Source: Phorcus lineatus (Eukaryota > Mollusca > Gastropoda > Trochida > Trochidae). Taken from it: a stretch of DNA of 64,000 bases. Of this stretch, positions 11,401 to 22,700 are shown piece by piece. The notes beneath the pieces were generated by a model. That model did no database searches. It saw only the letters and a list, made by a program, of their open reading frames with translations, and was not told where the DNA came from. The translations under genes were made by a program, and so were the position numbers. The stretch covers positions 2,046,001 through 2,110,000 of the forward strand of contig OV121088.1 in the NCBI GenBank assembly GCA_921293015.1, given 5' to 3'. How positions within the stretch are numbered: the stretch's first letter is position 1; each line of letters starts with the position of its first letter.

Positions 11401-14400
11401 CTCACTCTTCCTGGGCCTCGACTTTCAGGATGCACAGGAAGTCAGCAATACAATCATCTCCATGACAACCACACACTGGCATGGTGGGTAATAGCTAGAT
11501 TTGTAAATCTTTATGTTAAAATTATTCTCAGCTGTATTGGAAAGTTTGGAGTTGCTCTAAAGAGTATTTTGTAATAGAGAGCTATGATTGAACTCATTTG
11601 CTTTTTTGAATGTCTGAGAGGAGCAAGATTACAAGTGTAAAAATCGGTTTGAAAAGCTCTAAGATTCTTGGTTAAGAAAATACTTGAATCAGTAGAGATT
11701 GATAATTGTTTCAGATTCATGACTATTCAAGTGAAAAGGGGGGATAGCACCATGGTAAAAGCATTTGGCAAATTCATGGCTCGGCAACTTTCTCTGCAGT
11801 AGAGAACTGTTCCATAGGCAGTAGGCTTTGAGTGCAATGCTACACTGAATTTCAGCAGAGAACCACAAATGGTTTGTTAGTTCAAGCCATTCCTTCCAGG
11901 TTTCACCACAATGCATAGGCACACTAGTGGCTTTCTCCCTGCAATAATACTTTGCAGTCTTGATATGAGTGAAATACTTTAACCCCTCACCTCACCTAGC
12001 CTCTAGTGTAAAGTCAGAGGAGTTCACGTAGTTTAAAAGAGGGGATAGGTTTACCTGAGGAAGTTCATCGAAATGCTTTTTGCCTTTAGCCTTAAGAAAT
12101 CACTAGCTCCACATCAAAACTACCAACCCCTAGAATTTGAAACTGGATAAGTTCTAAGTAACCAAACACCAGTGTTTATGAAAACTTTTCAGTGATGTAG
12201 CTGTATGACAATCCAAAATCACATTCACCGACTTTCAGGAATCATATCAGTGCCGCTACCTCTAAAGATCCCTGGAATGGGCGGAGCCTCAACATACAGC
12301 AAGGCGCTAGATGCTAAGGTGTGTCGTCCTCTCTTGATCCTTTACAGTTCAACAATTCTTTTTTTTTTATCAATGAAGGTCATCACAGTCTTCCTGATTA
12401 AGTTAAGGAATAATACCAAAAAAGCAAGTTCGCCTTGTGGGACCAAATCATCATTATGTTTCAAGCAACAAAGGACGATTTACAGGTGTCGCCAAGGAGA
12501 AATAAAAGTAAAGTTCACCCATGATATGGTGTACCCACAAGGTAAGGGTTAAGGATTAAACAAAAAAGACAATAACTTTTATCGGTAAAATGAAGTATCA
12601 AGCAATGTCAAGGCCAGATTTGATTTGATTTCTGATAGTGCACGGCAGATCCAGACAGAAGAACTTGTTGCTTCCAGCTGTTGTTAAATACTAGTAAGCC
12701 ATTCAGAAGATAAAGAGTGATTTGAGACATGAAAATGTTTTATAGCCAACATCTGTCTATGATCTTAATGTTTACAGAAAAAGCTGCTCGAGATAATCCG
12801 TGATCGTCGACAGAAGTCAAATAAAAGTTTCCCAAGTCACATTTCTAAAATCTCCCATCACTCGTCATCAAAGGACGACGTCTTTGCCAACAACCATCTA
12901 CTTCTCTTCACCTCCGCGCTCGTACCGAAAGCTCTGGCGTCCATTCTCACTTCCTTCGCAGTAGAGGTCGGCCGGAAGGAGAAGGTATTGAGGACACATA
13001 CAGGCCACGAATTGTCATTAAACTTTTATTGTTATTAGAAGACATCAGGGTTATCTCCCCTGTTATCACCTACCACTTCTCTATCCCCAGAAATTGTAAC
13101 GTAACAACTTTCTAGCGGTATCAACTTGATGATATCTTTATTTAAATGACAATATGTGAAATGTTACACTCAAAGTTCATTTATTGTTTGACTTAGATAT
13201 TTTCACAAGTATATATCTTGGATCCTAATTTTGTTTTGGATATGACAAGAAAATTACACTTAAAGTAACATTTCAAGTAAATGTAAAGATGTTGAAAAAT
13301 TAAAAGAAATTTTCTTTTATTTAAATGATATTCTCCAACTTGCAGTTTACTGTTAATGAAATGATTCTTATGGTAAATCAAATGATAATGCAGATAAATT
13401 AAATGATTATTATGGTAAATCAAAAGATTATTATGGTAAATCAAATAATTATTATGGGTAGTAAAATGATTATTATGGTAAATGTAATAGGTTATGGTAA
13501 ATCAAATTATCTTTTTGGTAAATTAAATGATTATTATGGTAAATGAAATAGGTTATTATGGTAAATCAGATGAAATTAAAGATAGTCATAAAAGCTTAAT
13601 CTTATTGCGCGCTGTGCAGGTTACCTGGCAACAGCAGTGTCTAGATGACCCAGAGTTCCTGGACGCTGTCTTCTCGGAGGTCCAACGGCTGTACCCACCC
13701 TTCCTGGGGGGACGGAGGGTGGTGACTCAGGTGTGTTCTTTACATCAGTTGATATCAAATATTGATATGAGAGGATTTCTATTATAGTGCCCCATCCATC
13801 ATTAGAAGCTTACATGGGCTGTGACTACGTTCATGGAGATTCAAATGGAAGTAAATTAGTAATAAAGAAGTATTTTGACACTCTAATATATTGAGATTAT
13901 AATTTCCGTGGAAGCCATACTTGAGTGTGTTTTCTACATTGGTACTGATGGTACAAGGAGCCTGTTTAGCACCTCAATCAACAACAGGTGCTTGCTATGA
14001 TTATGGTTATATTTAAAAAAGTTTATGTACTCAGGCAATGTATTTTAAGTTTGTTGTAATTGATTTCTTAGGATCAAGAGGATGAGAAATGTTGTCGTAC
14101 TGGCAAATTCTCGTACAATGACATGTGTAATTGTATGGCCTTCTTGAGTTTAATCTGATATTATTCAGCAAATAAAAATGGTGGCAAGTGTAGTGAAAAT
14201 GATCAATAAAATCTCTGCCTTTCCCTGACTGTATAACATTTTTATCCTCCCCATTTCCAGGACTATGATATAGATGGTTACAAAGTACCAAAAGACCATG
14301 CGGTTGTTTTTATGACCCAGGCAGCTCATCGAGATCCAAGTGTTTTTGAAAATCCAGAAGAATTCCGTCCACAGCGCTGGAAAGACAGGTAGGAAGTGTG

Positions 14401-15448
14401 TCCTTCATGTGAACCCAATCATGGAGAGCGTAAGCACAATTTCTCAAAACTTTTGTGTAGCGGTTAGCTCGCTAGGCTACATAGACCACACCATTGGCCC
14501 GGGTTTGTAATCTGGGCCTTTCTCTGTGTTTTGTCCTTGGCAAGGCACTTCATTCACATTGCACTCAGTGTACCCAGGTGTACAAATGGGTAGCTGATGT
14601 TTTAAAGCAATTTTCTCCTATTGCTGTTTTTAGGAAAAGATCTTCAGATGTTACATTGGACGTGAAGTATTGGACAAAAATATATTGCCCCTTGAGTCAA
14701 TGATTTCAGACTTAAGTTACTGTCATGGTCAGTTAACAATAATGAATGGTCAGTCAAGAAGAAAAATAACTTCATCTCTAATGGCGTATCACCATGAATG
14801 TTCCAGCCCACCGGGTCTCAAGCAGAAGCTGTACAGTTTCGGGGCAGGGCCGCGTTCTTGTCTGGGTCAGAGGCTTGTGTGGGACATTATCAAGGTAGGA
14901 CTTTATTCTCCTCAAACAGTTTGTTTTTCTATTTGGATATCTCTCAATAAGATTTCTTTTACTAAAGTTTATTATGCTGTTTAATTAATTGAATTAAATA
15001 GTTTACAGAGAATAATCTCTGCCTCGACAGTGTAGAAAAGGAAAAATACAGAGTTTTATCTCTGTACTGCATTTCCTCATCACAACTGCAGGCTCTGTTC
15101 AAGCACCAGGCTCCAACTCGTTCTATTTGAGGCCTTGGTTGTGTTTAAAGTAAAGTAGTATATACTCAGTACCCTATGGCAAACCGGAATGTATTCAATG
15201 CATGGGTTATATTCAAGACCTATGTTGTATTTGAGGAAATGTGGTGCATATCGAGTTTAACAGGTATCAAAAGGAGGTCATATTAAACGTCCCCTACGAA
15301 TAACCTTCTGTTTCAGTCGACCACGGGTAAGCTCCTGTCAACCTACCAGTGGCAGATAGAAGAAGGTCAAGAACTCACCCACAAACTTCTCCCTGTCTCG
15401 CGGCCAAAAGGAAAAATACTTACGACCTTTACGACGAGGGATAAATGA
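5419..15448 (+). CDS. Cytochrome P450, CYP120/CYP26-like, 12 exons, complete copy
   Basis: Heme-thiolate enzyme with unknown substrate. Exons: 5419-5617, 5826-5903, 9755-9839, 10262-10297, 10747-10764, 11347-11483, 12239-12318, 12778-12984, 13620-13730, 14261-14388, 14807-14894, 15317-15448. All have GT-AG borders and matching phases; they sum to 1299 bp and 432 aa, ending in TGA. Seen: N-terminal PGSVGWPLIGDKSYEFY; K-helix ExxR as EVQR (300-303) followed by LYPPFLGGRR; PERF-like FRPQRW (352-357); heme loop FGAGPRSCLG with Cys378. The I helix (about 249-271) reads LLLFTSALVPKALAS where AGxxT is expected. There is no N-terminal membrane anchor, and the length is close to cyanobacterial CYP120A1 (444 aa). 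An in-frame stop at 5407-5409 precedes the start, and the next upstream ATG (5414) is followed at once by TGA, so the ATG at 5419 is preferred. P450 identity is certain; the subfamily is not. Confidence 0.94.
5904..9754 (+). other. P450 intron 2 (about 3.9 kb), contains left edge of duplicated block
   Basis: Intron between the coding exons ending at 5903 and starting at 9755. The duplicated block begins inside it at 7073. The sequence is AT-rich; short open frames at 6048-6251, 7531-7761 and 7765-8037 have no recognisable content. A GTT-rich microsatellite lies just before the 3' splice site. Confidence 0.75.
9622..9675 (+). repeat. GTT microsatellite, P450 intron 2, copy 1
   Basis: Short imperfect (GTT)n run about 80 bp upstream of the exon-3 acceptor. 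The corresponding run at 29376-29422 is slightly shorter, so it is polymorphic between the copies. Confidence 0.7.
10842..11273 (-). mobile_element. Penelope-like element remnant, GIY-YIG endonuclease ORF (copy 1)
   Basis: The minus strand carries an open frame of about 140 codons ending at a TGA at 10842-10844. It shows a Cys-rich start (CDNDHCKLC), then NVVYLLTCKKCKKQYVGETK, KRLSEHFADI, and LHFNLPDHSKSDL. This is the GIY-YIG nuclease layout typical of the C-terminus of Penelope-like retroelements: VVY and YVG halves, a following Arg, and His/Asp-rich loops. No reverse transcriptase lies upstream; the frame closes at a TAA at 11274-11276. It is therefore a 5'-truncated insertion, in the intron between P450 exons 5 and 6 and opposite in sense to the host gene. 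GIY-YIG assignment is firm; Penelope origin is likely. Confidence 0.85.
12411..12725. other. Copy-1-only segment of P450 intron 7
   Basis: These 315 bp are replaced by only 6 bp at 32180-32185 in the second copy. No terminal repeats or target-site duplication are evident, so whether this is an insertion here or a deletion there is undecided. A candidate exon inside (after an acceptor near 12487) hits an in-frame stop and is rejected. Confidence 0.8.
13359..13579 (+). repeat. AT-rich minisatellite in P450 intron 8, copy 1
   Basis: About ten imperfect units of roughly 20 bp with the core ATTATTATGGTAAATCAAAT, ending about 40 bp before the exon-9 acceptor. It produces spurious repetitive open frames on both strands. 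Confidence 0.85.
14452..14600 (+). repeat. tRNA-derived SINE-like repeat in P450 intron 10, copy 1
   Basis: The head contains an A-box-like TAGCGGTTAGCTCGCT and a decayed B box (GGGTTTGTAATCTGGG). A body with CCTTGGCAAGGCACTTCATT and TACCCAGGTGTACAAATGGG follows. This arrangement is common in tRNA-headed SINEs of aquatic animals. The exact SINE family is not identified. Confidence 0.6.
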
Positions 15449-17718
15449 CCTTGACCTCTACATCCAATTGTACGATACTTGTAACTCTGGTTTTGAATCC
15501 ACTGCCTTAGAATCTGTGACTGCCTAACTATTAGACTGAATTGGAACTACCTTCCAAGAGATTAATGATCTTTGACATGTGATCTGAATATTTTCAGCTA
15601 TGTGAAATTACTAGATTTAAGATATTGAGGAACAAGACATTCTGGGTTTTTTGAAAGGTTGAACTTGTCCCATTTATTGAGACTGTGATCTTGAACTTGT
15701 GATCTCCACTGTTGAATGTATAGTCATTCTTTGTCAGTGTCTTAACTGAAAGAGTTTGATGATACAAGATACCCAAAACCATCACTTTTTGGGAGTTATA
15801 CAATCAATGTCAATTTGTGTGTTTAATATTCAAACTTTTATGAACATGCAAGCACATGAACAATTCACCTGGACGTTTTTCATTGCCCTTTGATATTTGT
15901 CATTTCCAGTTCTATGCACACGAAATTATTTTCAACTCTGATAATTCTTAATTTGAACTTTAAACAAGTTTTAAATATCTTAAATTTTTAAATCTTTTGA
16001 ATCTAGATAATGGCAGGTTGTTGATTTTATATAGTCACTCCAAAACTAAAAATTAGCACCATTGAAAAATGCAATTTGAACTATGAAAGTAAATCATATG
16101 CCTATCTGTTCATCTGTGAACATTTGGGGACTTTGTACCACAATGTTCAACATCGTGTCACATATTGTGTGTGGATGATATATTTACACTGTTGAGTCAT
16201 GTGATCTGTCTGTATGTGTCTTCTTTTACAGGTAATATTATTTCATATACTTTATTATATGATATTATTTATGATATCTCTTTTTGTCCCATGCAGAAGT
16301 TTATGAGCTTGTATACTGGCAAGTATGTCTTATTGATATATATCTATATCTCCCTTAATCTTGAGATTTTAACTCATACACATTGAACATTTTTATATTG
16401 ACATATATTTGAAGTGTGTTCTCATATAACCATTCATCTTCGATTTAAGAGCTATTGTACAATCTGGTTCTTAAGAATTATGACTAAATAGGCCTGTTTT
16501 ACCCAATTCAAAAGAATATAAAAGACAGAACTTTAAATTCAATGAAAGTCTATGATTGATATGACCTGTTACATATTATATATATTTATATTTAGTTTCA
16601 GCTGTATATTTTTAGTTATGCAAGTGCTTTTTAGTCATGGAGGTATTCATAATATCTGCAATTATTATTTGTTATCTTGAAAACCATTTATGTTAGCTTC
16701 ATGAAAAATTATATTCGTGTAAACCATTATTTATCTGTGCAATTTGTGGGTTAATCAGACATCTTAATGTTACCTTTTTGCAGTTTTTGATGATCTTAAG
16801 GATGTCCTTGCCATGTCCCTGTTTTTCTTGTTATTGAGAGAAGGATTATTGTAGAAAACGATGAAAATGCACATGTTTAATGTTGCTATATGAGCAAGTT
16901 TTAAAAGCAAGTTGAATGAGGTTATAAAATAATTGTATCCTTGTAATTGTGTATAGCAAATATCAAACAGTTAAATGAAATGTAAAATGTTTTTGCTGTT
17001 AGATATCTAGTCACTGAAGCAGGAACATAGTCTCAAATGCTAACCACCAACAAGGTTTTGGAGAATATAATAGATGGTCATCTCATTGTGTCCCTTATCT
17101 ATCAAATGTTTCAAACTACGGGGCAAAATGAGGGGTAATACATGAAAATAGGGAAATAAAATGCATAATTGGTTATGGATAAATCTTGTAACACTTAACG
17201 GCTTTGATTGATCACTGGGGTAATAAATTAGCCATAATCATCAATTTGATTAATTATTGTGTAATTATTTGTCCAGAGGCAGAGGCACATTGACACTGGG
17301 TTGTTTTTGATGGTGGATTTTGGGATATTTGTCATCAAATTGCACAACTTAATGTTATACATCTTACTGCCAAATTTGAAACCATTTCATGACCTTATTT
17401 ATATTGTTTTATTTCATTTTTGTTTTAAGATACATACTATTGATCAACTATAAAAACTGTAATGGGAAGAATATTTTCATTTCAAGACTGTGCAATTATA
17501 AACCGGACTTAAAATGATACTCATGAATTAGTAATCAACAAAGCATTTACAAGTTTGCTGAATTAGAAAGATGTAACTTTTAATAGATCATCAATAAGAG
17601 AAAAGAATTTAAACTTATTTTGTTTTTTTACCATGTGATACTTTCATATTTTCCTCTGTCAGGCAGGGTACTTAAGTTTTCTTACAAAATGAATGTGTGC
17701 TTATATCCATATTATAAT
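15449..17718. other. P450 3' flank, copy 1; no further gene seen
   Basis: AT-rich sequence after the P450 stop. It probably contains the 3' UTR, but no cleavage site can be fixed. Open frames at 15594-15803 and 16165-16386 show no protein features. The sequence is almost perfectly repeated at 34910-37178. Confidence 0.6.
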
Positions 17719-17960
17719 GGTGATTGTGAGATCACCTCCCGTGGGATTCAAACCCAGGACTTCCGGGTGAGAGTCATACACTCTACCGATTCAGTCAGAG
17801 AGATGTCCCTCTAGCCAAAGCCAGTAGGAATGCTTTTATTTCACCCTGCCACATACACCCCCTCTACAGAGGGATATCTTTTGGCTGAATCGGTAGAGTG
17901 TAGGACTCTCACCCGGAGGTCCCGGGTTCGAATCCCACAGGAGGTGATCTCACAATCACT
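17719..17960. repeat. tRNA-derived foldback (inverted pair), copy 1
   Basis: Two arms of about 95 bp (17719-17813 and 17867-17960) are near-perfect reverse complements around a spacer of about 53 bp. The right arm, on the plus strand, has a consensus-perfect A box (TGGCTGAATCGG, 17882-17893) and B box (GGTTCGAATCC, 17925-17935), with a Glu-tRNA-like CTC in the anticodon position. Its flanks do not form an acceptor stem, so it is not a functional tRNA. The left arm has mutated boxes. A Pol III transcript through it could form a hairpin (inference). Confidence 0.8.
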
Positions 17961-19465
17961 TCTGTTACAATAAGGTTTGATATTTCTTTTGTCTCAAAGA
18001 GCATATGTACTTATCATAATGTACCATATTTTCTTGGATCCAAGATCATAGAATATTTACAAAAGATTAAACGAAGTCCAAAATATTTCGGGAAGAAATC
18101 CTTTTAATTGACCAGTCCCAAACTTTATGATCCTGAGTCGGATGTTAACCTACAATCCAGATATATGAAATCATTATTCTTATATCATATTGAAACTTAT
18201 CATCTCACACCCTGAGTGTAGACGGGAGGATAATGGGATCACACTAAACATATGGATGGCCAATTTTTCAAGAAAGTATTTTTCTTGAATGTGTATTCAG
18301 AATGTTTTTTTTACAATATAATATTTCTAACTTATATATCTCATTTTGAAAGGTTTATTCAAAAGTCTTGTGTTTTTGTGAATTGTTTTAGAAATTATGA
18401 TTTATCTTTGATTTTGTTATAGTCCTTACAAATTAAACAAGCACTTTCATTGCATTTCTTGAACAAAACCATCATGGTAAAGGGAAGTATAGAAACGGTT
18501 CAATTCATTTGTATTGCATTTATGGGAAGTTTATGAGAAATGTCATGTAGAACTTTAGAAGTTGGGTAACATCTATTTAATAAAATAAAATGATAAATCA
18601 TTTGTCAATTATGAACCTCACTGTTATACTGCTGTTCACTGACCAAGTCACCCGTTTGACATGAGTGGGAAATATCTGCACAAATTTTACCATTCCCTTG
18701 TTTTTACAATAAACACACAGAGGAATATTGTGTCATGTGATTTTTTCCCCACCCTCTGATTCATGATAAAGGTTATCTCCCTTTTGCTCAAAAACCAGCC
18801 ATTATAGACACATATCACTGAATGATAAATCCAGATATATATTATTTTCCTTTCAACGTGTAACTTGCTTCTGTGTATACAACAGCCTTACTGCATCTCC
18901 TTCTCTTATTTTATACTACACCTGAACTTGATATTTCAACGATATTGTAAGTTATAACATGCCATCAAGGGTGATAAAGGGCTATATTAGCCCCGCAGAA
19001 GGTTTTATGGAACCCGCTTCTGACTTGTTGCTTAAATCCTAACATCGGACTTATACAAACATAATTTACTTGATGAAATGTTATAACAAATTTATCTTAG
19101 CGAATGTTTTGATATATATCAAATTTATAAACTAAAATGTACCAAAACTGTTTTGGCAGATACAATGAAACTGGGTGAGCACTTGAACAGTGCATGGGTT
19201 CAATGGTGAGAGATTCTCACTCACCACATTTATTACATAGCACACTTTTGTCATGGAGGGGTAGAAACATTTATCATTCCCCTCTAAAGGGCAATTTCAG
19301 TTATCCCTGGTCAAATGGACCAAATGTCTTCTTACATAAGGTAGGATAAATTTCTTTGAAGGTACTACTGGAATAGTCAGTTAAAGTCTGCATCCAAAAC
19401 ACCAATATAGGCCAATGAAGAAATGCCACCGTTTTACAGTGTAAGCCGTCTTACAGTGTAAGCGT
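17961..19465. other. Non-coding tail of duplicated block, copy 1
   Basis: AT-rich, with no gene recognised. The match to the second copy is tight up to about 18.75 kb. After that it shows frequent substitutions and small indels compared with 38.2-39.1 kb. Confidence 0.6.
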
Positions 19466-19751
19466 TCATTCTGTCCATCCGTCCGTCTGTCCGTCCATCA
19501 CAAATCTTTATCCGGAGTATATCTCCTAAACTATACATGCTAGCTTCACCAAACTTCATACACTTATCAACCACGATCCTTAGATGTGCCTTAGACCAAC
19601 AAATGATTTTTGTTTCTTTTGGTTACCATGGAAACATGACTAAAACAGTGACAAAGTCCTTTGTCCAGAGTATATCTTCTAAACTATACATGCTATAGTC
19701 ACCAAACTTCATACACTTATCAACCATGATCCATAGATGTACCTTTTGACG
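19466..19751 (+). repeat. Dispersed repeat with GTCC run, truncated by satellite
   Basis: A (GTCC)n-like run is followed by about 1.6 units of a degenerate repeat. The unit contains TATCTCCTAAACTATACATG, CACCAAACTTCATACACTTA and TTACCATGGAAACAT. The related tract at 39105-39840 has about five units. Here the repeat stops abruptly after CCTTTTGACG, where the satellite begins. Confidence 0.75.
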
Positions 19752-22700
19752 ATTCTATGAGTATTAACCATTCAAAATCTGAAAAGAACCTTAAAAGAAG
19801 CCCTTATTAGGAACCTTGCGCCTTCCGCCCATTTTTTTAAATGACGCCCAATCTTTAAAATACTCCTAAAATGTTTGCAAAAGGACCCATATATCTCAGA
19901 TATTCCTCAAGAGCGTTTATTATATGAGTATTAACCATTCAAAATCTGAAAAGAACCTTAAAAGATGCCCTTATTAGGAACCTTACGCCTTCCGCCCATT
20001 TTTTTGTATGCCGCCCAATCTTTAAAATACTCCTAAAATGTTTGCAAAAAGACCCATTTATCTGAGATATTCCTCAATAGCGTTTATTCTATGACTATTA
20101 ACCATTCAAAATCTGAAAAGAACCTTAAAAGAAGCCCTTATTAGGAACTTTGTGCCTTCCGCCCATTTTTCCGTATGCCGCCCAATCTTTAAAATACTCC
20201 TAAAATGTTTGCAAAAAGACCCATTTATCTGAGATATTCCTCAAAAGAGTTTATTCTATGAGTATTAATCATTCAAAATCTGAAAAGAACCTTAAAAGAA
20301 GCCCTTATTAGGAACTTTGCGCCTTCCGCCCATTTTTTCTAATGCCGCCCAATCTTTAAAATACTCCTAAAATGTTTGCCAAAAGACCCATTTATCTGAG
20401 ATATTCCTCTATATCCTTTATTCTATGAGTATTAACCATTCAAAATCTTAAAAGAACATTAAAAGATGCCCTTGTTAGGAACCTTGCGCCTTCCGCCCAT
20501 TTTTTCTAATGCCGCCCAATCTTTAAAATACTCCTAAAATGTTTTCAAAAAGACCCATTTATCTGAGATATTCCTCAAAAGTGTTTATTCTATGAGTATT
20601 AACCATTCAAAATCTGAAAAGAACCTTAAAAGATGCCCTTATTAGAAACCTTGCGCCTTCCGCCCATTTTTTCTAATGCCGCCCAATCTTTAAAATACTC
20701 CTAAAATGTTTGCCAAAAGACCCATTTATCTGAGATATTCCTCTATATCCTTTATTCTATGAGTATTAACCATTCAAAATCTTAAAAGAACATTAAAAGA
20801 TGCCCTTATTAGGAACCTTGCGCCTTCCGCCCATTTTTTCGTATGCCGCCCAATCTTTAAAATACTCCTAAAATGTTTGCAAAAGGACCCATTTATCTGA
20901 GATATTCCTCAATAGCGTTTATTTTATGAGTATTAATCATTCAAAATCTGAAAAGAACCTTAAAAGAAGCCCTTATTAGGAACTTTGCGCCTTCCGCTCA
21001 TTTTTCCATATGCCGCCCAATCTTTAAAATACTCCTAAAATGTTTGCAAAAAGACCCATTTATCTGAGATATTCCTCAAAAGAGTTTATTCTATGAGTAT
21101 TAATCATTCAAAATCTGAAAAGAACCTTAAAAGAAGCCCTTATTAGGAACTTTGCGCCTTCCGCCCATTTTTTCTAATGCCGCCCAATCTTTAAAATACT
21201 CCTAAAATGTTTGCCAAAAGACCCATTTATCTGAGATATTCCTCTATATCCTTTATTCTATGAGTATTAACCATTCAAAATCTTAAAAGAACATTAAAAG
21301 ATGCCCTTGTTAGGAACCTTGCGCCTTCCGCCCATTTTTTCTAATGCCGCCCAATCTTTAAAATACTCCTAAAATGTTTTCAAAAAGACCCATTTATCTG
21401 AGATATTCCTCAAAAGTGTTTATTCTATGAGTATTAACCATTCAAAATCTGAAAAGAACCTTAAAAGATGCCCTTATTAGAAACCTTGCGCCTTCCGCCC
21501 ATTTTTTCGTATGCCGCCCAATCTTTAAAATACTCCTAAAATGTTTGCCAAAAGACCCATTTATCTGAGATATTCCTCTATATCCTTTATTCTATGAGTA
21601 TTAAACATTCAAAATCTTAAAAGAACATTAAAAGATGCCCTTGTTAGGAACCTTGCGCCTTCCGCCCATTTTTTCGTATGCCGCCCAATCTTTAAAATAC
21701 TCCTAAAATGTTTGCAAAAGGACCCATTTATCTGAGATATTCCTCAATAGCGTTTATTCTATGAGTATTAATCATTCAAAATCTGAAAAGAACTTTAAAA
21801 GAAGCCCTTGTTAGGAACCTTGCGCCTTCCGCCCATTTTTTCTAATGACGCCCAATCTTTTAAAAAATTCTAAAATGTTTGCAAAAAGACCCATTTATCT
21901 GAGATATTCCTCAAAAGTGTTTATTCTATGAGTATTAACCATTCAAAATCTGAAAAGAACCTTAAAAGATGCCCTTATTAGGAACCTTGCGCCTTCCGCC
22001 CATTTTTTTGTATGCCGCCCAATCTTTAAAATACTCCTAAAATGTTTGCAAAAGGACCCATTTATCTGAGATATTCCTCAAAAGAGTTTATTCTATGAGT
22101 ATTAATCATTCAAAATCTGAAAAGAACCTTAAAAGAAGCCCTTATTAGGAACCTTGCGCCTTCCGCCCATTTTTTCTAATGTCGCCCAATCTTTAAAATA
22201 CTTCTAAAATGTTTGCAAAAAGACCCATTTATCTGAGATATTCCTCAAAAGCGTTTATTCTATGAGTATTAACCATTCAAAATCTGAAAAGAACCTTAAA
22301 AGAAGCCCTTATTAGGAACCTTGCGCCTTCCACCCATTTTCCGTATGCCGCCCAATCTTTAAAATACTCCTAAAATGTTTGCAAAAAGACCCATTTATCT
22401 GAGATATTCCTCAAAAGAGTTTATTCTATGAGTATTAATCATTCAAAATCTGAAAAGAACCTTAAAAGAAGCCCTTATTAGGAACTTTACGCCTTCCGCC
22501 CATTTTTTTGTATGCCGCCCAATCTTTAAAATACTCTTAAAATGTTTGCAAAAAGACCCATTTATCTGAGATATTCCTCAAAAGAGTTTATTCTATGAGT
22601 ATTAATCATTCAAAATCTGAAAAGAACCTTAAAAGAAGCCCTTATTAGGAACTTTGCGCCTTCCGCCCATTTTTCCATATGCCGCCCAATCTTTAAAATA

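Larger units (their letters stand above)
7073..19751. repeat. Segmental duplication, copy 1
   Basis: First copy of a block of about 12.7 kb that recurs at 26289 to about 39390, offset 19216 bp at its left end. It holds P450 exons 3-12, their introns, the 3' flank and a tRNA-derived foldback. By eye the copies are about 99% alike over the first 11.6 kb, with discrete indels. Beyond about 18.75 kb the similarity drops markedly. The block ends where the satellite array starts. Confidence 0.93.

Noticed and set aside
12205-12552. 115-codon open frame overlapping P450 exon 7
   Set aside because: Only the part matching exon 7 (12239-12318) is coding by splice and phase evidence; the rest runs through intron that copy 2 lacks.
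13193-13444. Minus-strand 83-codon frame rich in YHNN repeats (also 32653-32904)
   Set aside because: Translation of the AT-rich minisatellite; no other support.
17881-17945. Functional tRNA (Glu-like)
   Set aside because: A and B boxes are present, but the ends cannot pair as an acceptor stem and it forms half of an inverted repeat.
18700-18720. Polyadenylation signal AATAAA as P450 3' end
   Set aside because: More than 3 kb past the stop, and AATAAA-like strings are common in this AT-rich DNA; no basis to choose one.
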